Assembly: GCF_015637705.1 (NCBI RefSeq) | Contig: NZ_JADOBE010000004.1 | Location: 1-64,000, forward strand | Origin: Pseudomonas sp. N040 | Lineage (GTDB): Bacteria; Pseudomonadota; Gammaproteobacteria; Pseudomonadales; Pseudomonadaceae | DNA length: 64,000 nt | Reading direction: 5' to 3' | Part shown: positions 8,495-17,141 of the stretch, piece by piece | Position numbering within the stretch: position 1 is the stretch's first letter | How the letters are laid out: each line of letters begins with the position of its first letter | Program-made: the position numbers and the translations under genes | Notes under the pieces: model-generated | The model's input: only the letters and a program-made list of their open reading frames with translations | What the model was told of the DNA's origin: nothing | The model's database searches: none

Positions 8495-9460
8495 TCAGCG
8501 GCCGACCGTCAACAGCAGCGCCTTGCGCAAATAATCCCAGCGCAACGCCTGCGGCGGGCTGCACAACAACGCAATGCGGTAGTAATGCCAGGCCTTGGCC
8601 CGATCCCTGGCGCGCAAGGCCGATCGAAACAGCGACAGGTAGCGCTGTGCCTCATAGCGCTTGCGCAGCGGCTGGCACTCGACCGGCAGACGGGCGAACA
8701 CTTCATGCAACATGCCTCTGGCCGTCGCTTCCTCATCGTCGCGGTTATGTCGCAGGCTGTCGGCATGCTTGTAGATTCGCGCCAGCGGCTGACGGGTTGT
8801 CGCGACAGGCCCGCTCACCAGCAGGTAGGCAAATACCGCGATGTCCTCGCCGCTACGCAGGTTTTCCGGATAAGGCCGCTGCAGCAACAGGTCGCGGCGA
8901 AACAGCGAGCAGCAATGCGAGATGGATATCTTCTTTTCCAGCAGATAGCGCTGGATCAACTGCGCAGGCGTTCCCTTGGCGGGCGTGGGCAAGCGCAGGC
9001 GCTCGCGCCCATCCGGATACACCGAAAGCTGCGCGCCCAGAATCAGCCCCGCCTGGGGATTGGCCGCCAGTACCTCGCGCAGGCTGGCCAGCGCACCCGG
9101 CAGCAACTCGTCATCGGCATCCAGCAGCAGCGCATAGCGGCCGCGTGCCAGGCGAATGCCGTGATTGCGCGCCGCAGCCGCGCCGGCATTCTCCTGGTGA
9201 ATGACCTGAACCTGCGGATAACGCGCCTGATAGGTCGCCAGAACCTCGACCGTGTTATCCCTTGAGCCATCGTTGACCACGATCAGCTCGAGATCATCCG
9301 CCCACTGCCCGAGCACCGAATCCAGCGCGCGCGGCAGCAGGTGGGCGTAGTTGTACGCCGGAATGATCACGCTGATCAGCACCGGCCCGGCCTCGACCAA
9401 ACCGGCTGCCGAGCTGCTGCCCGGCGTTTCAGCTGGTGCTGTCATCACGCTTGACGCCAT
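8495..9460 (-). CDS. GT2 glycosyltransferase
   Basis: 321-residue family 2 glycosyltransferase with SVIIPAYNYAHLLPRALDSV (about 30-49), VVNDGSRDNT, and the DXD-type LLLDADDELLPGAL. A low-complexity N-terminus of about 28 residues precedes the catalytic domain. The ATG at 9460 overlaps the carbamoyltransferase end by 32 bp; ATG 9445 would shorten the protein by five residues and still overlap. No membrane helix is obvious. It occupies the slot where PAO1 has dnpA, a mig-14-like gene and wapH, none of which I see here. Donor and acceptor unknown; outer-core assembly is inferred from neighbours. Confidence 0.85.
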   Translation of the reverse strand: MASSVMTAPAETPGSSSAAGLVEAGPVLISVIIPAYNYAHLLPRALDSVLGQWADDLELIVVNDGSRDNTVEVLATYQARYPQVQVIHQENAGAAAARNHGIRLARGRYALLLDADDELLPGALASLREVLAANPQAGLILGAQLSVYPDGRERLRLPTPAKGTPAQLIQRYLLEKKISISHCCSLFRRDLLLQRPYPENLRSGEDIAVFAYLLVSGPVATTRQPLARIYKHADSLRHNRDDEEATARGMLHEVFARLPVECQPLRKRYEAQRYLSLFRSALRARDRAKAWHYYRIALLCSPPQALRWDYLRKALLLTVGR

Positions 9461-11186
9461 CCTTGACCACCAGGATGTCCTGCATGATCAGGTATTCCAG
9501 GTCGGAGCCGAAGAACATGTCCAGGGCATCGGTCGGTGAGCAGATCATCGGTTCGCCGCGACGGTTCAGCGAGGTGTTCAGCGACACGCCGTTGCCGGTG
9601 AGTTTTTCCAGCTCCAGCATCATGTCGTAGTAGCGCGGGTTGTATTCGCGCTTCAACACCTGGGCGCGCGAGGTGCCGTCTTCGTGCACCACTTCACCGA
9701 CGCGGTTTTTCCACTCGTCATTGACTTCAAAGGTGAAGGTCATGAACGGGCTCGGATGGTCGACCTTGAGCATCTGCGGCGCGACGGTGTCGAGCATCGA
9801 CGGGCAGAAGGGCCTCCAGCGCTCGCGGAACTTGATCTGCGCGTTGATCCGGTCGGCCACGCCTTCCACGCTCGGGCAACCGATGATCGAACGACCGCCC
9901 AAGGCGCGCGGGCCGAACTCCATGCGCCCCTGGAACCAGGCCACCGGGTTGCCGGCAACCATGATCCTGGCGATGCGCTCGGGCATGTTGTCGATCTGCT
10001 GCCAGGTAGGCTTGCTCGGGTGGCGGGCGCAGGCAGCGATCACGTCTTCGTTGCTGTATTCCGGGCCGAGGTAGACGTGCTCCATCTTCTCCACCGGCAC
10101 GCCACGTTTGTGCGAAACGTAAGCGGCCGCACCGACGGCAGTACCGGCATCGCCGGAAGCCGGCTGGACGAACAGCTCCTTGACCTCCGGACGGGCGATG
10201 ATCTTCTGGTTGAGCTTGACGTTCAGCGCGCAGCCGCCGGCAAACACGATCTTGCCGGTCTCCTTGAGGATGTCGCCGAGGTAGTAATCCATCATCTGCA
10301 GCGCCAGCTTCTCGAACAGCGCTTGCATGCTGGCGGCGTAATGGATGTACGGATCGTCGGCGATATCGCCTTCGCGCTTCGGGCCCAACCATTCGATCAA
10401 CTTGGGCGAGAAGTAGAAGCCCTTGCCCTTCTCTTTGTAGCGGCGCAGGCCGATGACGTTGGCGTAGTCGGTGTTGATCACCAGTTCGCCGTTCTCGAAG
10501 GTGGCCAGACGCGAGAAATCATACTTGCTGGCATCGCCGTACGGCGCCATGCCCATGACCTTGAACTCGCCGTCAAGCATCTCGAAACCGAGGAATTCGG
10601 TGATCGCACCATACAGGCCGCCGAGCGAATCCGGATCGAAGAATTCCTTGATCTTGTGGATCTTGCCGTTCTCGCCATAACCGAAGAAGGTGGTGGCGTA
10701 CTCACCCTTGCCGTCGATGCCGAGGATCGCGGTCTTTTCCTTGAAGCCCGAGCAATGGTAGGCGCTGGAGGCGTGGGCCAGGTGGTGCTCGACCGGCTCG
10801 ATCTTGACCTTCTTCAGGTCGAAGCCGAGCTGCTGCAGACACCACTGGATGTGCTTGTAGTAGCGCTTGTAGCGGCGGTTGCCCATGAGGATGGCATCGA
10901 GGGCGCGATCCGGCGCGTACCAGTAACGCTTGGCGTAATGCCAGCGGGCCTTGTCGAAGAGGCTGATCGGCGCGAAGGGAATCGCCACCACATCGACATC
11001 GCCCGGCTTGATTCCGGCCTGTTCCAGGCAGAACTTGGCCGACTCGTAGGGCATGCGGTGCTTGGCGTGCTTGTCGCGCACGAAGCGCTCTTCTTCTGCC
11101 GCGGCAATCAGCTTGCCGTCGATGTACAGGGCCGCAGAAGGGTCATGGCTCAAGGCGCCGGACAGGCCGAGAATGGTCAATGCCAC
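9429..11186 (-). CDS. NodU-family carbamoyltransferase, LPS core (PA5005/WapO-type)
   Basis: 585-residue O-carbamoyltransferase of the NodU/TobZ family, which makes carbamoyl-adenylate from carbamoyl phosphate and ATP and transfers the carbamoyl group to a sugar hydroxyl. Seen are SHDPSAALYIDG near residue 13, the metal-site HHLAHASSAYH (about 133-143), FAGGCALNVKLN, and FGPRALGGRSIIGCPS in the YrdC-like C-terminal part. Pseudomonas core oligosaccharide carries a carbamoyl group on heptose II, and this gene sits where PA5005 does, so that is the likely acceptor. It starts at a GTG (11186) with AGAGG 10 bases upstream. It overlaps the downstream GT2 gene. Confidence 0.93.
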   Translation of the reverse strand: MALTILGLSGALSHDPSAALYIDGKLIAAAEEERFVRDKHAKHRMPYESAKFCLEQAGIKPGDVDVVAIPFAPISLFDKARWHYAKRYWYAPDRALDAILMGNRRYKRYYKHIQWCLQQLGFDLKKVKIEPVEHHLAHASSAYHCSGFKEKTAILGIDGKGEYATTFFGYGENGKIHKIKEFFDPDSLGGLYGAITEFLGFEMLDGEFKVMGMAPYGDASKYDFSRLATFENGELVINTDYANVIGLRRYKEKGKGFYFSPKLIEWLGPKREGDIADDPYIHYAASMQALFEKLALQMMDYYLGDILKETGKIVFAGGCALNVKLNQKIIARPEVKELFVQPASGDAGTAVGAAAYVSHKRGVPVEKMEHVYLGPEYSNEDVIAACARHPSKPTWQQIDNMPERIARIMVAGNPVAWFQGRMEFGPRALGGRSIIGCPSVEGVADRINAQIKFRERWRPFCPSMLDTVAPQMLKVDHPSPFMTFTFEVNDEWKNRVGEVVHEDGTSRAQVLKREYNPRYYDMMLELEKLTGNGVSLNTSLNRRGEPMICSPTDALDMFFGSDLEYLIMQDILVVKDGVKRDDSTS

Positions 11187-11191
11187 AGGTG

Positions 11192-12634
11192 TTAGCCTCT
11201 TTCAGGGCAGGTGCCGGGCACCTGCGGTAAACGTTGGTCGAGCAACTGGTACAGGGCTGAATCAGCCGGCCAGTTGCGCAAGAATCGTGCACGGTCACGC
11301 CCATAGGCACGGGCAAAGCTGCGCTGACTGCGATGTCGCTGCATGGCATCCAGGTCAATCAGCGACCAGCAGCCAGCATCCCAGAACACATTGTACCCCT
11401 TCAAATCACCGTGACTGATGCGTTCACGCACCAGCGCAGCAAACAAGCGCTCCAGCGCCAGAACCTCGGTTTCAGGCGGAGGACTGTGCAGATACGGCTG
11501 GAAGCGCTCGATTATATCTTGGCCCGCCAGGTATTCGGTAACCAGATAGGCCCGCCCGCGCAGCCAGCACCAGCGCCGCTCGAGCACGGCGAGCGGGAGT
11601 GGCGTGGCAATGCCCAGATGCTGCAGGCGGTTGCCTTCGCGCCAGCTGTGCCAGGCCCGGCTGGGCCGCCAGAAACGCTTGCACCAGTGGGCGAAGTTCT
11701 TGATGTTGTAGCGTTTGACCAGCAACGGCCGGCCGTCGAGCTCGACGCGGGCCACCGTGGCTGCGCCGCCGGTCTTGTGAATATGGCCCTGCTCGATGCA
11801 GGCGTCCGGATCGTCCAGCAACGGCTGCAGCGCTTTTTCCGCTTCGCGGCGCACCACCCGCAGGCCGAAGGCGCCGACCCGGGCGCTGAACAGGCTGCAG
11901 TCGCGGCCGATCTTCTTCAGGTAGTCGCGCAGGCGCCAGCGCCGGACCCTGGCGATTTCCGCCTGCAGGGCCTCCAGCGGCAGGGCGTGCTCGCCATTGG
12001 CCAGCAGGTAATGCACCAGCAGCTCTTCCAGGGCAGTCTCGACTTCGGCCGGCAGCTGCGCAAAAAATACCCCGAGGTTGGCCAGTACCTTGTCCCGCGA
12101 CAAGGGCTGCCCCGGGGTTTGCGCTAGGACCCCGCCGCCATCGATGACGAACAGCCGGCCCTGCTGCCGCAGCAGGTTGTCCAGGTGCAGGTCAGCCTGC
12201 CACAGGCCGCGCGCATGCATCTGCCCAATCAGCGCCAGCGCCTCGCCCAGCACGGCTTCGCCGGCAGCCGACAACGATGGCGCGGGCTCCAGCGTGCGCC
12301 AGACATCCCACAGGCTCTGCGCGCCCTCCAGGTAGTCGAACAACAGCCAGCCACCCTGGCCAGGCACGAACCCTTGCGCCAGCAATGGCGGCGTGACCAG
12401 TCCCTGCCCGGCCAGCAGCTGCGCACCCTGCAGTTCGCGCTGGTAATGCCGCTCGGCCTTGCCTCCGACCAGCAGCTTGGCCAGCACGGTGCGCCCCTGC
12501 CATTCGGCCACGCCGACGTAGCGCTGCCCCGGCAGGACCCGCAACAGGCGCTGCAGCCGCAGCGAAGCACCCTCCGCCAGCTCGATCTGCAGCGGCAGCG
12601 GCAGTTGCCGCTCTCGCAATTGGACCAGCTTCAC
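11192..12634 (-). CDS. Double kinase-domain LPS core protein (PA5006-type)
   Basis: 480 residues made of two kinase-like domains in tandem. The first (about 1-230) has a catalytic loop ADLHLDNLL and a metal-binding IDGGG. The second (about 270-470) has a lysine in LLVKRYNIKNFAH, loop HGDLKGYNVF and LIDLDAM. Both keep the aspartate and asparagine expected for phosphotransfer. The protein belongs to the RfaP/InaA-like family that phosphorylates core heptose or related sugars. Its ATG overlaps the stop of the next upstream kinase gene by four bases (ATGA), and its TAA lies five bases before the carbamoyltransferase start. It looks like the PAO1 PA5006 position. Precise phosphorylation site unknown. 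Confidence 0.85.
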   Translation of the reverse strand: MKLVQLRERQLPLPLQIELAEGASLRLQRLLRVLPGQRYVGVAEWQGRTVLAKLLVGGKAERHYQRELQGAQLLAGQGLVTPPLLAQGFVPGQGGWLLFDYLEGAQSLWDVWRTLEPAPSLSAAGEAVLGEALALIGQMHARGLWQADLHLDNLLRQQGRLFVIDGGGVLAQTPGQPLSRDKVLANLGVFFAQLPAEVETALEELLVHYLLANGEHALPLEALQAEIARVRRWRLRDYLKKIGRDCSLFSARVGAFGLRVVRREAEKALQPLLDDPDACIEQGHIHKTGGAATVARVELDGRPLLVKRYNIKNFAHWCKRFWRPSRAWHSWREGNRLQHLGIATPLPLAVLERRWCWLRGRAYLVTEYLAGQDIIERFQPYLHSPPPETEVLALERLFAALVRERISHGDLKGYNVFWDAGCWSLIDLDAMQRHRSQRSFARAYGRDRARFLRNWPADSALYQLLDQRLPQVPGTCPERG

Positions 12635-13380
12635 CGGCGTCCCTCCTTGTCGCGCTGGCGGGCACCCAGCCGGTCCATCCAGTCGTCAACCTGTCGCTCA
12701 CCGCCCAGGTAGGTTTCGAGAAACAGGCGCACGTCCGCCTCTTCCCAGTAGCGGCTAACGCGGCGCAGCAACGGTTCGAGATCCTTGACCCGGTCGCGCC
12801 GGCCGAACCACAGTGGCCGGGTCTTTTCCAGATCGATCAGGCAGGCCTCCCAGGCCGTGCCACGCGTGCGCAGGAAGATGTGCTTGGGATAGAAGCAGCC
12901 GTGCAACTGGCCGGCGCCATGCAGCGTCGCAGCCAGTTGCCCGACTGCCAGGATGATGGCCTGGCGGTGCGCCAGCGCTAGCGTCGACCAGTGCTCCAGC
13001 AGTTGGTGCAGATCGCTCCAGCCATCCAGCGCGCGCGTCAGCAGGATGGCGCGCGACTCGCCCGGTTGCCGGCGCGCGGCGAAGAAGGCCGCGGCCAGTG
13101 CCGGAATGCCCAGCTCGCGATAGCGCTGGATGTTGCGCAACTCGCGGGCAAAGGTCGGCTCGCCAAACGGATGGGCCAGATTGCGCGTCAGGTGATTGGT
13201 CTGACGCTTGAGGTAATAGGCCTGCCCCTCCAACTCCAGCCGGCACACCGTGCTGACCCCGCCGCGCTCGGTGTTCGGCTCGTCCACGGGCTCCAGTTGC
13301 AGCGCCCACAGCGCCTCGAAGCTGGCGAGTCCGTTGCGCTCCAGCAGCGCGCGGTCTTCGGCGGCGATGAAGTCAGTCAT
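12631..13380 (-). CDS. wapQ: LPS core kinase-family protein WapQ
   Basis: 249-residue InaA/RfaP-family protein. It has VCRLELEGQAYYLKRQT (about 45-61; Lys58 is the ATP-lysine candidate) and LIDLEKTRP at the metal-binding position. Its catalytic loop reads LHGCFYPKHIFL, so the usual loop aspartate and asparagine are absent. That may be normal for this subfamily or indicate a pseudokinase. The ATG at 13380 overlaps the wapP stop by four bases, and its own stop overlaps the double kinase start by four. Named from size, family and order (waaP-wapP-wapQ) as in P. aeruginosa. Confidence 0.85.
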   Translation of the reverse strand: MTDFIAAEDRALLERNGLASFEALWALQLEPVDEPNTERGGVSTVCRLELEGQAYYLKRQTNHLTRNLAHPFGEPTFARELRNIQRYRELGIPALAAAFFAARRQPGESRAILLTRALDGWSDLHQLLEHWSTLALAHRQAIILAVGQLAATLHGAGQLHGCFYPKHIFLRTRGTAWEACLIDLEKTRPLWFGRRDRVKDLEPLLRRVSRYWEEADVRLFLETYLGGERQVDDWMDRLGARQRDKEGRR

Positions 13381-14108
13381 TCACGGCCCTCGAAATAGCC
13401 GACGATCTGCCGAATGCGCCGCTTGTCACTGGCATTGAGTTTCTGTCGATCGCGGTACTGCAGATAAAAACGCAGACGCTGGGTCCGGCTCAGGCACTGC
13501 TTGGCCACTTTATCCAGGCAGGCCAGGTCCTTGACGATGCGGTAACGCAGCAACGGCCCCCACCAGAACGCTCCGCCCGGGCAGTCGATGAGAAACACCT
13601 CGCCGGCGGTATTGACCAGCAGGTTGCGCCACTTCAGGTCGTTGTGCACAAAATGGTGGTCGTGCAGGCGGCGGGTCAGGCTGGCAACCTGCCGGCTGGT
13701 CTGGCGCACCCAGGCCGGGTCGGCCAGACGCGCATCGCGGGTCTTGACCAGCTGCGCCAGATCACTGGTATCCGGCAGCCCGCGGGTAATCATGGCGCCC
13801 CGCACGAAAGCACCGTGCTTGCGTTCCAGGCCCCAGGCCAGCACGTGGGCGGTGGGAATTCCCCACTTTTCGAAACGCTTGAGATTCTGCCACTCAGCCT
13901 TGATCCGCGGACGGCCGAGATGCCGGCGCAAGCCCTTGCCGGCCAACCGGTAACGCTTGACGTAGTAACTGACACCGTCCTGCTGCACGCGCCAGACCTC
14001 GGACAGCGGGTCGCGGGTGATGCGCTCTGCGTTGATGGCAAACACCGTATCCAGGCTGGCGAAGTCGGCCAAATGCGCATAATCCGGATCCAGGTTCCAG
14101 CTGGCCAT
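13377..14108 (-). CDS. wapP: LPS core kinase WapP
   Basis: 243-residue cytoplasmic sugar kinase of the RfaP/InaA group. It shows the ATP-binding lysine in SYYVKRYRLAGKG (about 47-59), catalytic loop HNDLKWRNLLV and metal-binding LIDCPGG. In P. aeruginosa WapP phosphorylates inner-core heptose. The frame is open upstream to 14171, but the ATG at 14108 (MASWNLD) forms a TGATG overlap with waaP and gives the usual length, so I use it. Four-base overlap with wapQ downstream. Catalytic residues look intact. Confidence 0.9.
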   Translation of the reverse strand: MASWNLDPDYAHLADFASLDTVFAINAERITRDPLSEVWRVQQDGVSYYVKRYRLAGKGLRRHLGRPRIKAEWQNLKRFEKWGIPTAHVLAWGLERKHGAFVRGAMITRGLPDTSDLAQLVKTRDARLADPAWVRQTSRQVASLTRRLHDHHFVHNDLKWRNLLVNTAGEVFLIDCPGGAFWWGPLLRYRIVKDLACLDKVAKQCLSRTQRLRFYLQYRDRQKLNASDKRRIRQIVGYFEGRE

Positions 14109-14929
14109 CAGAGTGCGTCTCCGTAGCGTTGCTTGCGCGCGTAGAGTTTCTCCGCCTTGCCCTCCAGCCAAGCCAGCAGGCGGGCCTCTTCGCCGAGAAT
14201 CTGGCGCAACGACGGCTGACCCTTGAGTGCGCCAAAGTAGCCGCGGACAAACCGCAGCTTGTCACGCCGGGTCAGGCCGATGTCCAGCGCCGAGAAGTAC
14301 AGCGCGGCCAGATCCTTGTCGCGCCAGCGCTGCGGTGTGGCGGCGCGGGTCTGGGCCCGGTGCAGGTCGATCAGCGACAGCCGGAAATCCTCTGCGGTGA
14401 CCGGTCTGTCGGTGTGCAGCAGGAAGTGGCAGATGTAGCAATCGCGGTGATTCACCCCGGCGCGGTGCATGGCCCCGGTCATCTGCGCCACCGCGGCGAT
14501 CAGCGCACGCTTCAGCCGTGGGGGTGGCGGCACTGCCTGCCAGGTCAGGCTGAAGTCTTCGAGGCTGACGGTCGGTGCCAGCTCTTCGGTAACGATGAAC
14601 GAATGCTGCCTGGCCGGATTGGCACCGCGCTCGCCATAGGCGACGGCGGTCATGGTCGGCACCCCCGCTGCGGTCAGGCGCTGGATGGCCTGCAACTCCT
14701 GGGCGGCGCCCAGCACCGGGCGCTTGGCGCTGAGCAGGTTCTTGAAGATCTCGCCCCAGCCGATGCCGCGGTGAATCTTGACGAAGTAGCCACGCCCGGC
14801 AACCTCGGTACGCAGGGTGCGGCGGCCTTCCAGCTCGCGATAGACCTGGCCCTGCAGCCGCTCGACCTCGGTGAAGGGGTCTTTTCCGGCCCAGAGGGAT
14901 TTGAAGGGTTCGGCCAGCATCAGCTTCAT
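14108..14929 (-). CDS. waaP: LPS core heptose(I) kinase WaaP/RfaP
   Basis: 273-residue kinase that phosphorylates heptose I of the inner core, a step P. aeruginosa needs for LPS export. Seen are GRGYFVKIHRGIGWGE (ATP lysine), the family loop NHRDCYICHFLL and LIDLHRAQTR. The length matches the family (about 268). It starts with an ATG at 14929 that overlaps the waaG stop by four bases and ends in TGATG with wapP, so the waaG-waaP-wapP-wapQ genes form one coupled translation unit. Confidence 0.95.
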   Translation of the reverse strand: MKLMLAEPFKSLWAGKDPFTEVERLQGQVYRELEGRRTLRTEVAGRGYFVKIHRGIGWGEIFKNLLSAKRPVLGAAQELQAIQRLTAAGVPTMTAVAYGERGANPARQHSFIVTEELAPTVSLEDFSLTWQAVPPPPRLKRALIAAVAQMTGAMHRAGVNHRDCYICHFLLHTDRPVTAEDFRLSLIDLHRAQTRAATPQRWRDKDLAALYFSALDIGLTRRDKLRFVRGYFGALKGQPSLRQILGEEARLLAWLEGKAEKLYARKQRYGDAL

Positions 14930-16047
14930 GGGCGCTCCGCCAGGATCACGTCGGCCGCCTTCTGCGGCATCGAATAGAGGTCGGCACAGTCGGCAAACGC
15001 CAGGCCGTTGCGCCCCCAGAAGGCCCGCCGCTCGTCATCGGCGAGCATGTCAGCGACGGTGCGGTCGAGCTGTTCCTGCCGGAACGGGCTGGGCAGCACC
15101 CGCCCGCAATCGGCTTCGGCGATGTAATGGGCATAGCCGCAGACATCGGTGACCAGTACCGGCAGGCCGGACACCAGCGCCTCCAGCAGCACGGTGCCGG
15201 TGTTCTCATTGTAGGCCGGATGGATCAGCAGGTCGGCACCCAGCAGGAAGCGCGGGATGTCGCTGCGACCCTTGAGGATCTCGACCTGCGCGGACACCCC
15301 GAGGGAGCGCGCCTGCAACTGGAAGGCACGCGGATCGTCCTGGCCAATGGCGATCAGCCGGGTACGCTTTTTCAGCTCCCCCGGCAGCGCGGCCAACGCC
15401 TTGAGGCTGCGATCCAGGCCCTTGGTCTTGAAGCCGGAGCCGATCTGTACCAGCAGCAGCGTGTCATCCGCCAGCTGGAACTCGCGACGGAAATCGGCGC
15501 GAATCTCGGCCGCATTGGCCGGCGCGCGGCGGTCCTGGGCGATGCCCGGCGGCAGCAGGTGAAAGCGCTGGCGCGGGGTGTGGTAATGCCGGATGAACAG
15601 CGGCTGCTGCACCTCGGAGATCATCAGGATCTCGGTCTTTGCCGTGGGGGCGAACACTGCCCGCTCGTAGTCGGCGAAGTGCTTGTAGCGGCCCCAGCGC
15701 TGGTAGATCGGGTTGCGCAGGGTCTGCGCCTTGTCCTCGTAGCAGCCATCGGCGGCGTAATACACATCCAGCCCCGGCATCTTGTTGAAGCCGACCACCC
15801 GCGCCACCGGATCACGGGCCAGATCGGCGGCCAGCCAGGCACTGAACTTCTCGTTGCGCCGGTGGTTGAACCAGGCCTTGACCGGCGCTACGCGCACGTC
15901 GAAACCGGCGGGCACCTCGCCCTCCCAGATCGGCGTGTAGACGCGAATGGCGTGACCGCGCTGCTGGCACTCCAGGGCGATGCGCAGGAAGTCGCGCTGC
16001 AACCCGCCGTAGGGAAAGTACTTGTAGAGGACGAAGGCCAGTTGCAT
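14926..16047 (-). CDS. waaG: UDP-glucose:(heptosyl)LPS glycosyltransferase WaaG
   Basis: 373-residue GT4 (GT-B fold) enzyme adding the first hexose-type sugar to heptose II of the inner core. The N-terminus MQLAFVLYKYFPYGGLQRDF carries the acceptor-side GGLQRD motif. The C-terminal domain has PAYNENTGTVLLEALVSGLP with the conserved E-x7-E. The open frame continues to 16335, but that part runs through the repeat element and into waaC; the ATG at 16047 gives the family start. It is separated from waaC by a 91-bp gap holding a REP-like element, the only break in the inner-core part of the run. Confidence 0.95.
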   Translation of the reverse strand: MQLAFVLYKYFPYGGLQRDFLRIALECQQRGHAIRVYTPIWEGEVPAGFDVRVAPVKAWFNHRRNEKFSAWLAADLARDPVARVVGFNKMPGLDVYYAADGCYEDKAQTLRNPIYQRWGRYKHFADYERAVFAPTAKTEILMISEVQQPLFIRHYHTPRQRFHLLPPGIAQDRRAPANAAEIRADFRREFQLADDTLLLVQIGSGFKTKGLDRSLKALAALPGELKKRTRLIAIGQDDPRAFQLQARSLGVSAQVEILKGRSDIPRFLLGADLLIHPAYNENTGTVLLEALVSGLPVLVTDVCGYAHYIAEADCGRVLPSPFRQEQLDRTVADMLADDERRAFWGRNGLAFADCADLYSMPQKAADVILAERP

Positions 16048-16066
16048 CACAGCATTCCCGTCGAGC

Positions 16067-16130
16067 GTAGGGTGGGCCTTGGCCCACCAATCCAGGCGTA
16101 AACATAACGGTGGGCTGAAGCCCACCCTAC
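16067..16130. repeat. REP-like GTAGGGTGG element, copy A
   Basis: 64-bp element with GTAGGGTGGGC at one end and its inverse GCCCACCCTAC at the other. It contains two short hairpins, GGTGGGCCTTGGCCCACC (16071-16088) and GGTGGGCTGAAGCCCACC (16109-16126). It fills most of the waaC-waaG gap and ends nine bases from the waaC stop codon. The two-hairpin layout recalls REP doublets. Confidence 0.8.
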
Positions 16131-16138
16131 AGGAGCAC

Positions 16139-17140
16139 TCATGCATCCTCCCCGGCCAGCAGCAAGGCTTCCAGCTCGGTGCCCACGCGCTGCGCATCCA
16201 GCCCGGCGAAACACGGCTGCTGGCGGTCGCCACTGCCGGCGCCCGGGCCGCTGGCGCACAGGTGCACCTGGCCGCGGCCATAGGCGCCAACCTTGCCCGG
16301 CAGGGTCGGCCCGTACAGCGAGATAGTCGGTACATCGAGGGCGGCGGCCAGATGGCCGAGGCCGGTGTCCACCGCCACGCAGGCCCGCGCCCCGGCGATG
16401 ACCTTGGCCACTCCGGCCAGGTTCAGTTTCGGCAGCACGGCGGCATGCTCCAGGCCGGCGGCGATGCGCTCGGCCCGGGCCTTCTCGACTGCGTTGCCCC
16501 AGGGCAGGCGGATCGCCCAGCCCTGAGCGTTCATCCGTTCGGCCAGGGCGCGCCAGTCGGCTTCCGGCCAGTGCTTGCTGACCCAGGTGGTGCCATGCAG
16601 GAACAGCAGGTAGGGCTGTCCACCTGCATCGGCCATGCTGGCGCGATCCAGCCCGTAGTCGCCCACGGTAGCCGGCAATGGATAGTCCAGCGCCTGGGCG
16701 AACAACTGGCGCAGCCGCTGCACCGCATGCTGCTCGCACGGCACCGCGTAGCCGCGGTCGTAGAAGCGGCTGGCCAGCGGCTCGCGCGCCGAGGCACGGT
16801 CCAGCCCGGCCACCGGCGCCGGCACATAGCGGGTCAGCCAGGCACTCTTGAGCAGGCCCTGGGCATCGAGCACCAGGTCGTAGCGGGTTTCCCGCAGGCG
16901 CGCCTTGAAGCGCCGCCACTCGCCATTGCGCAAGGTTTGCAGCGGATGCTGGCGCCAGCGGCGGATGGCCACCGGGATCACCTGCGCCACCGCCGGATGC
17001 CAGGCCGGGATCTCGGCGAAGCCCTCCTCCACCACCCAGTCGAACTGGATGCCGGGAATCGCCCGGGCGGCGTCAGTCAGCGCGGGGAGCGTGTGAATGA
17101 CATCCCCGAGCGAGGAGGTCTTGATCAGCAATACCCGCAA
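16139..17140 (-). CDS. waaC: LPS heptosyltransferase I WaaC
   Basis: 333-residue GT9 enzyme that transfers the first L-glycero-D-manno-heptose to Kdo2-lipid A in the cytoplasm. It starts MRVLLIKTSSLGDVIHTLPA, the classic WaaC N-terminus, and has FLHGTTWVSKHWPEADW and the C-terminal VAVDTGLGHLAAALDVPTIS donor-binding region. The start codon is a TTG at 17140, one base after the waaF TAG stop; there is no in-frame ATG nearby that keeps the conserved N-terminus. Confidence 0.97.
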   Translation of the reverse strand: MRVLLIKTSSLGDVIHTLPALTDAARAIPGIQFDWVVEEGFAEIPAWHPAVAQVIPVAIRRWRQHPLQTLRNGEWRRFKARLRETRYDLVLDAQGLLKSAWLTRYVPAPVAGLDRASAREPLASRFYDRGYAVPCEQHAVQRLRQLFAQALDYPLPATVGDYGLDRASMADAGGQPYLLFLHGTTWVSKHWPEADWRALAERMNAQGWAIRLPWGNAVEKARAERIAAGLEHAAVLPKLNLAGVAKVIAGARACVAVDTGLGHLAAALDVPTISLYGPTLPGKVGAYGRGQVHLCASGPGAGSGDRQQPCFAGLDAQRVGTELEALLLAGEDA

Positions 17141-17141
17141 A

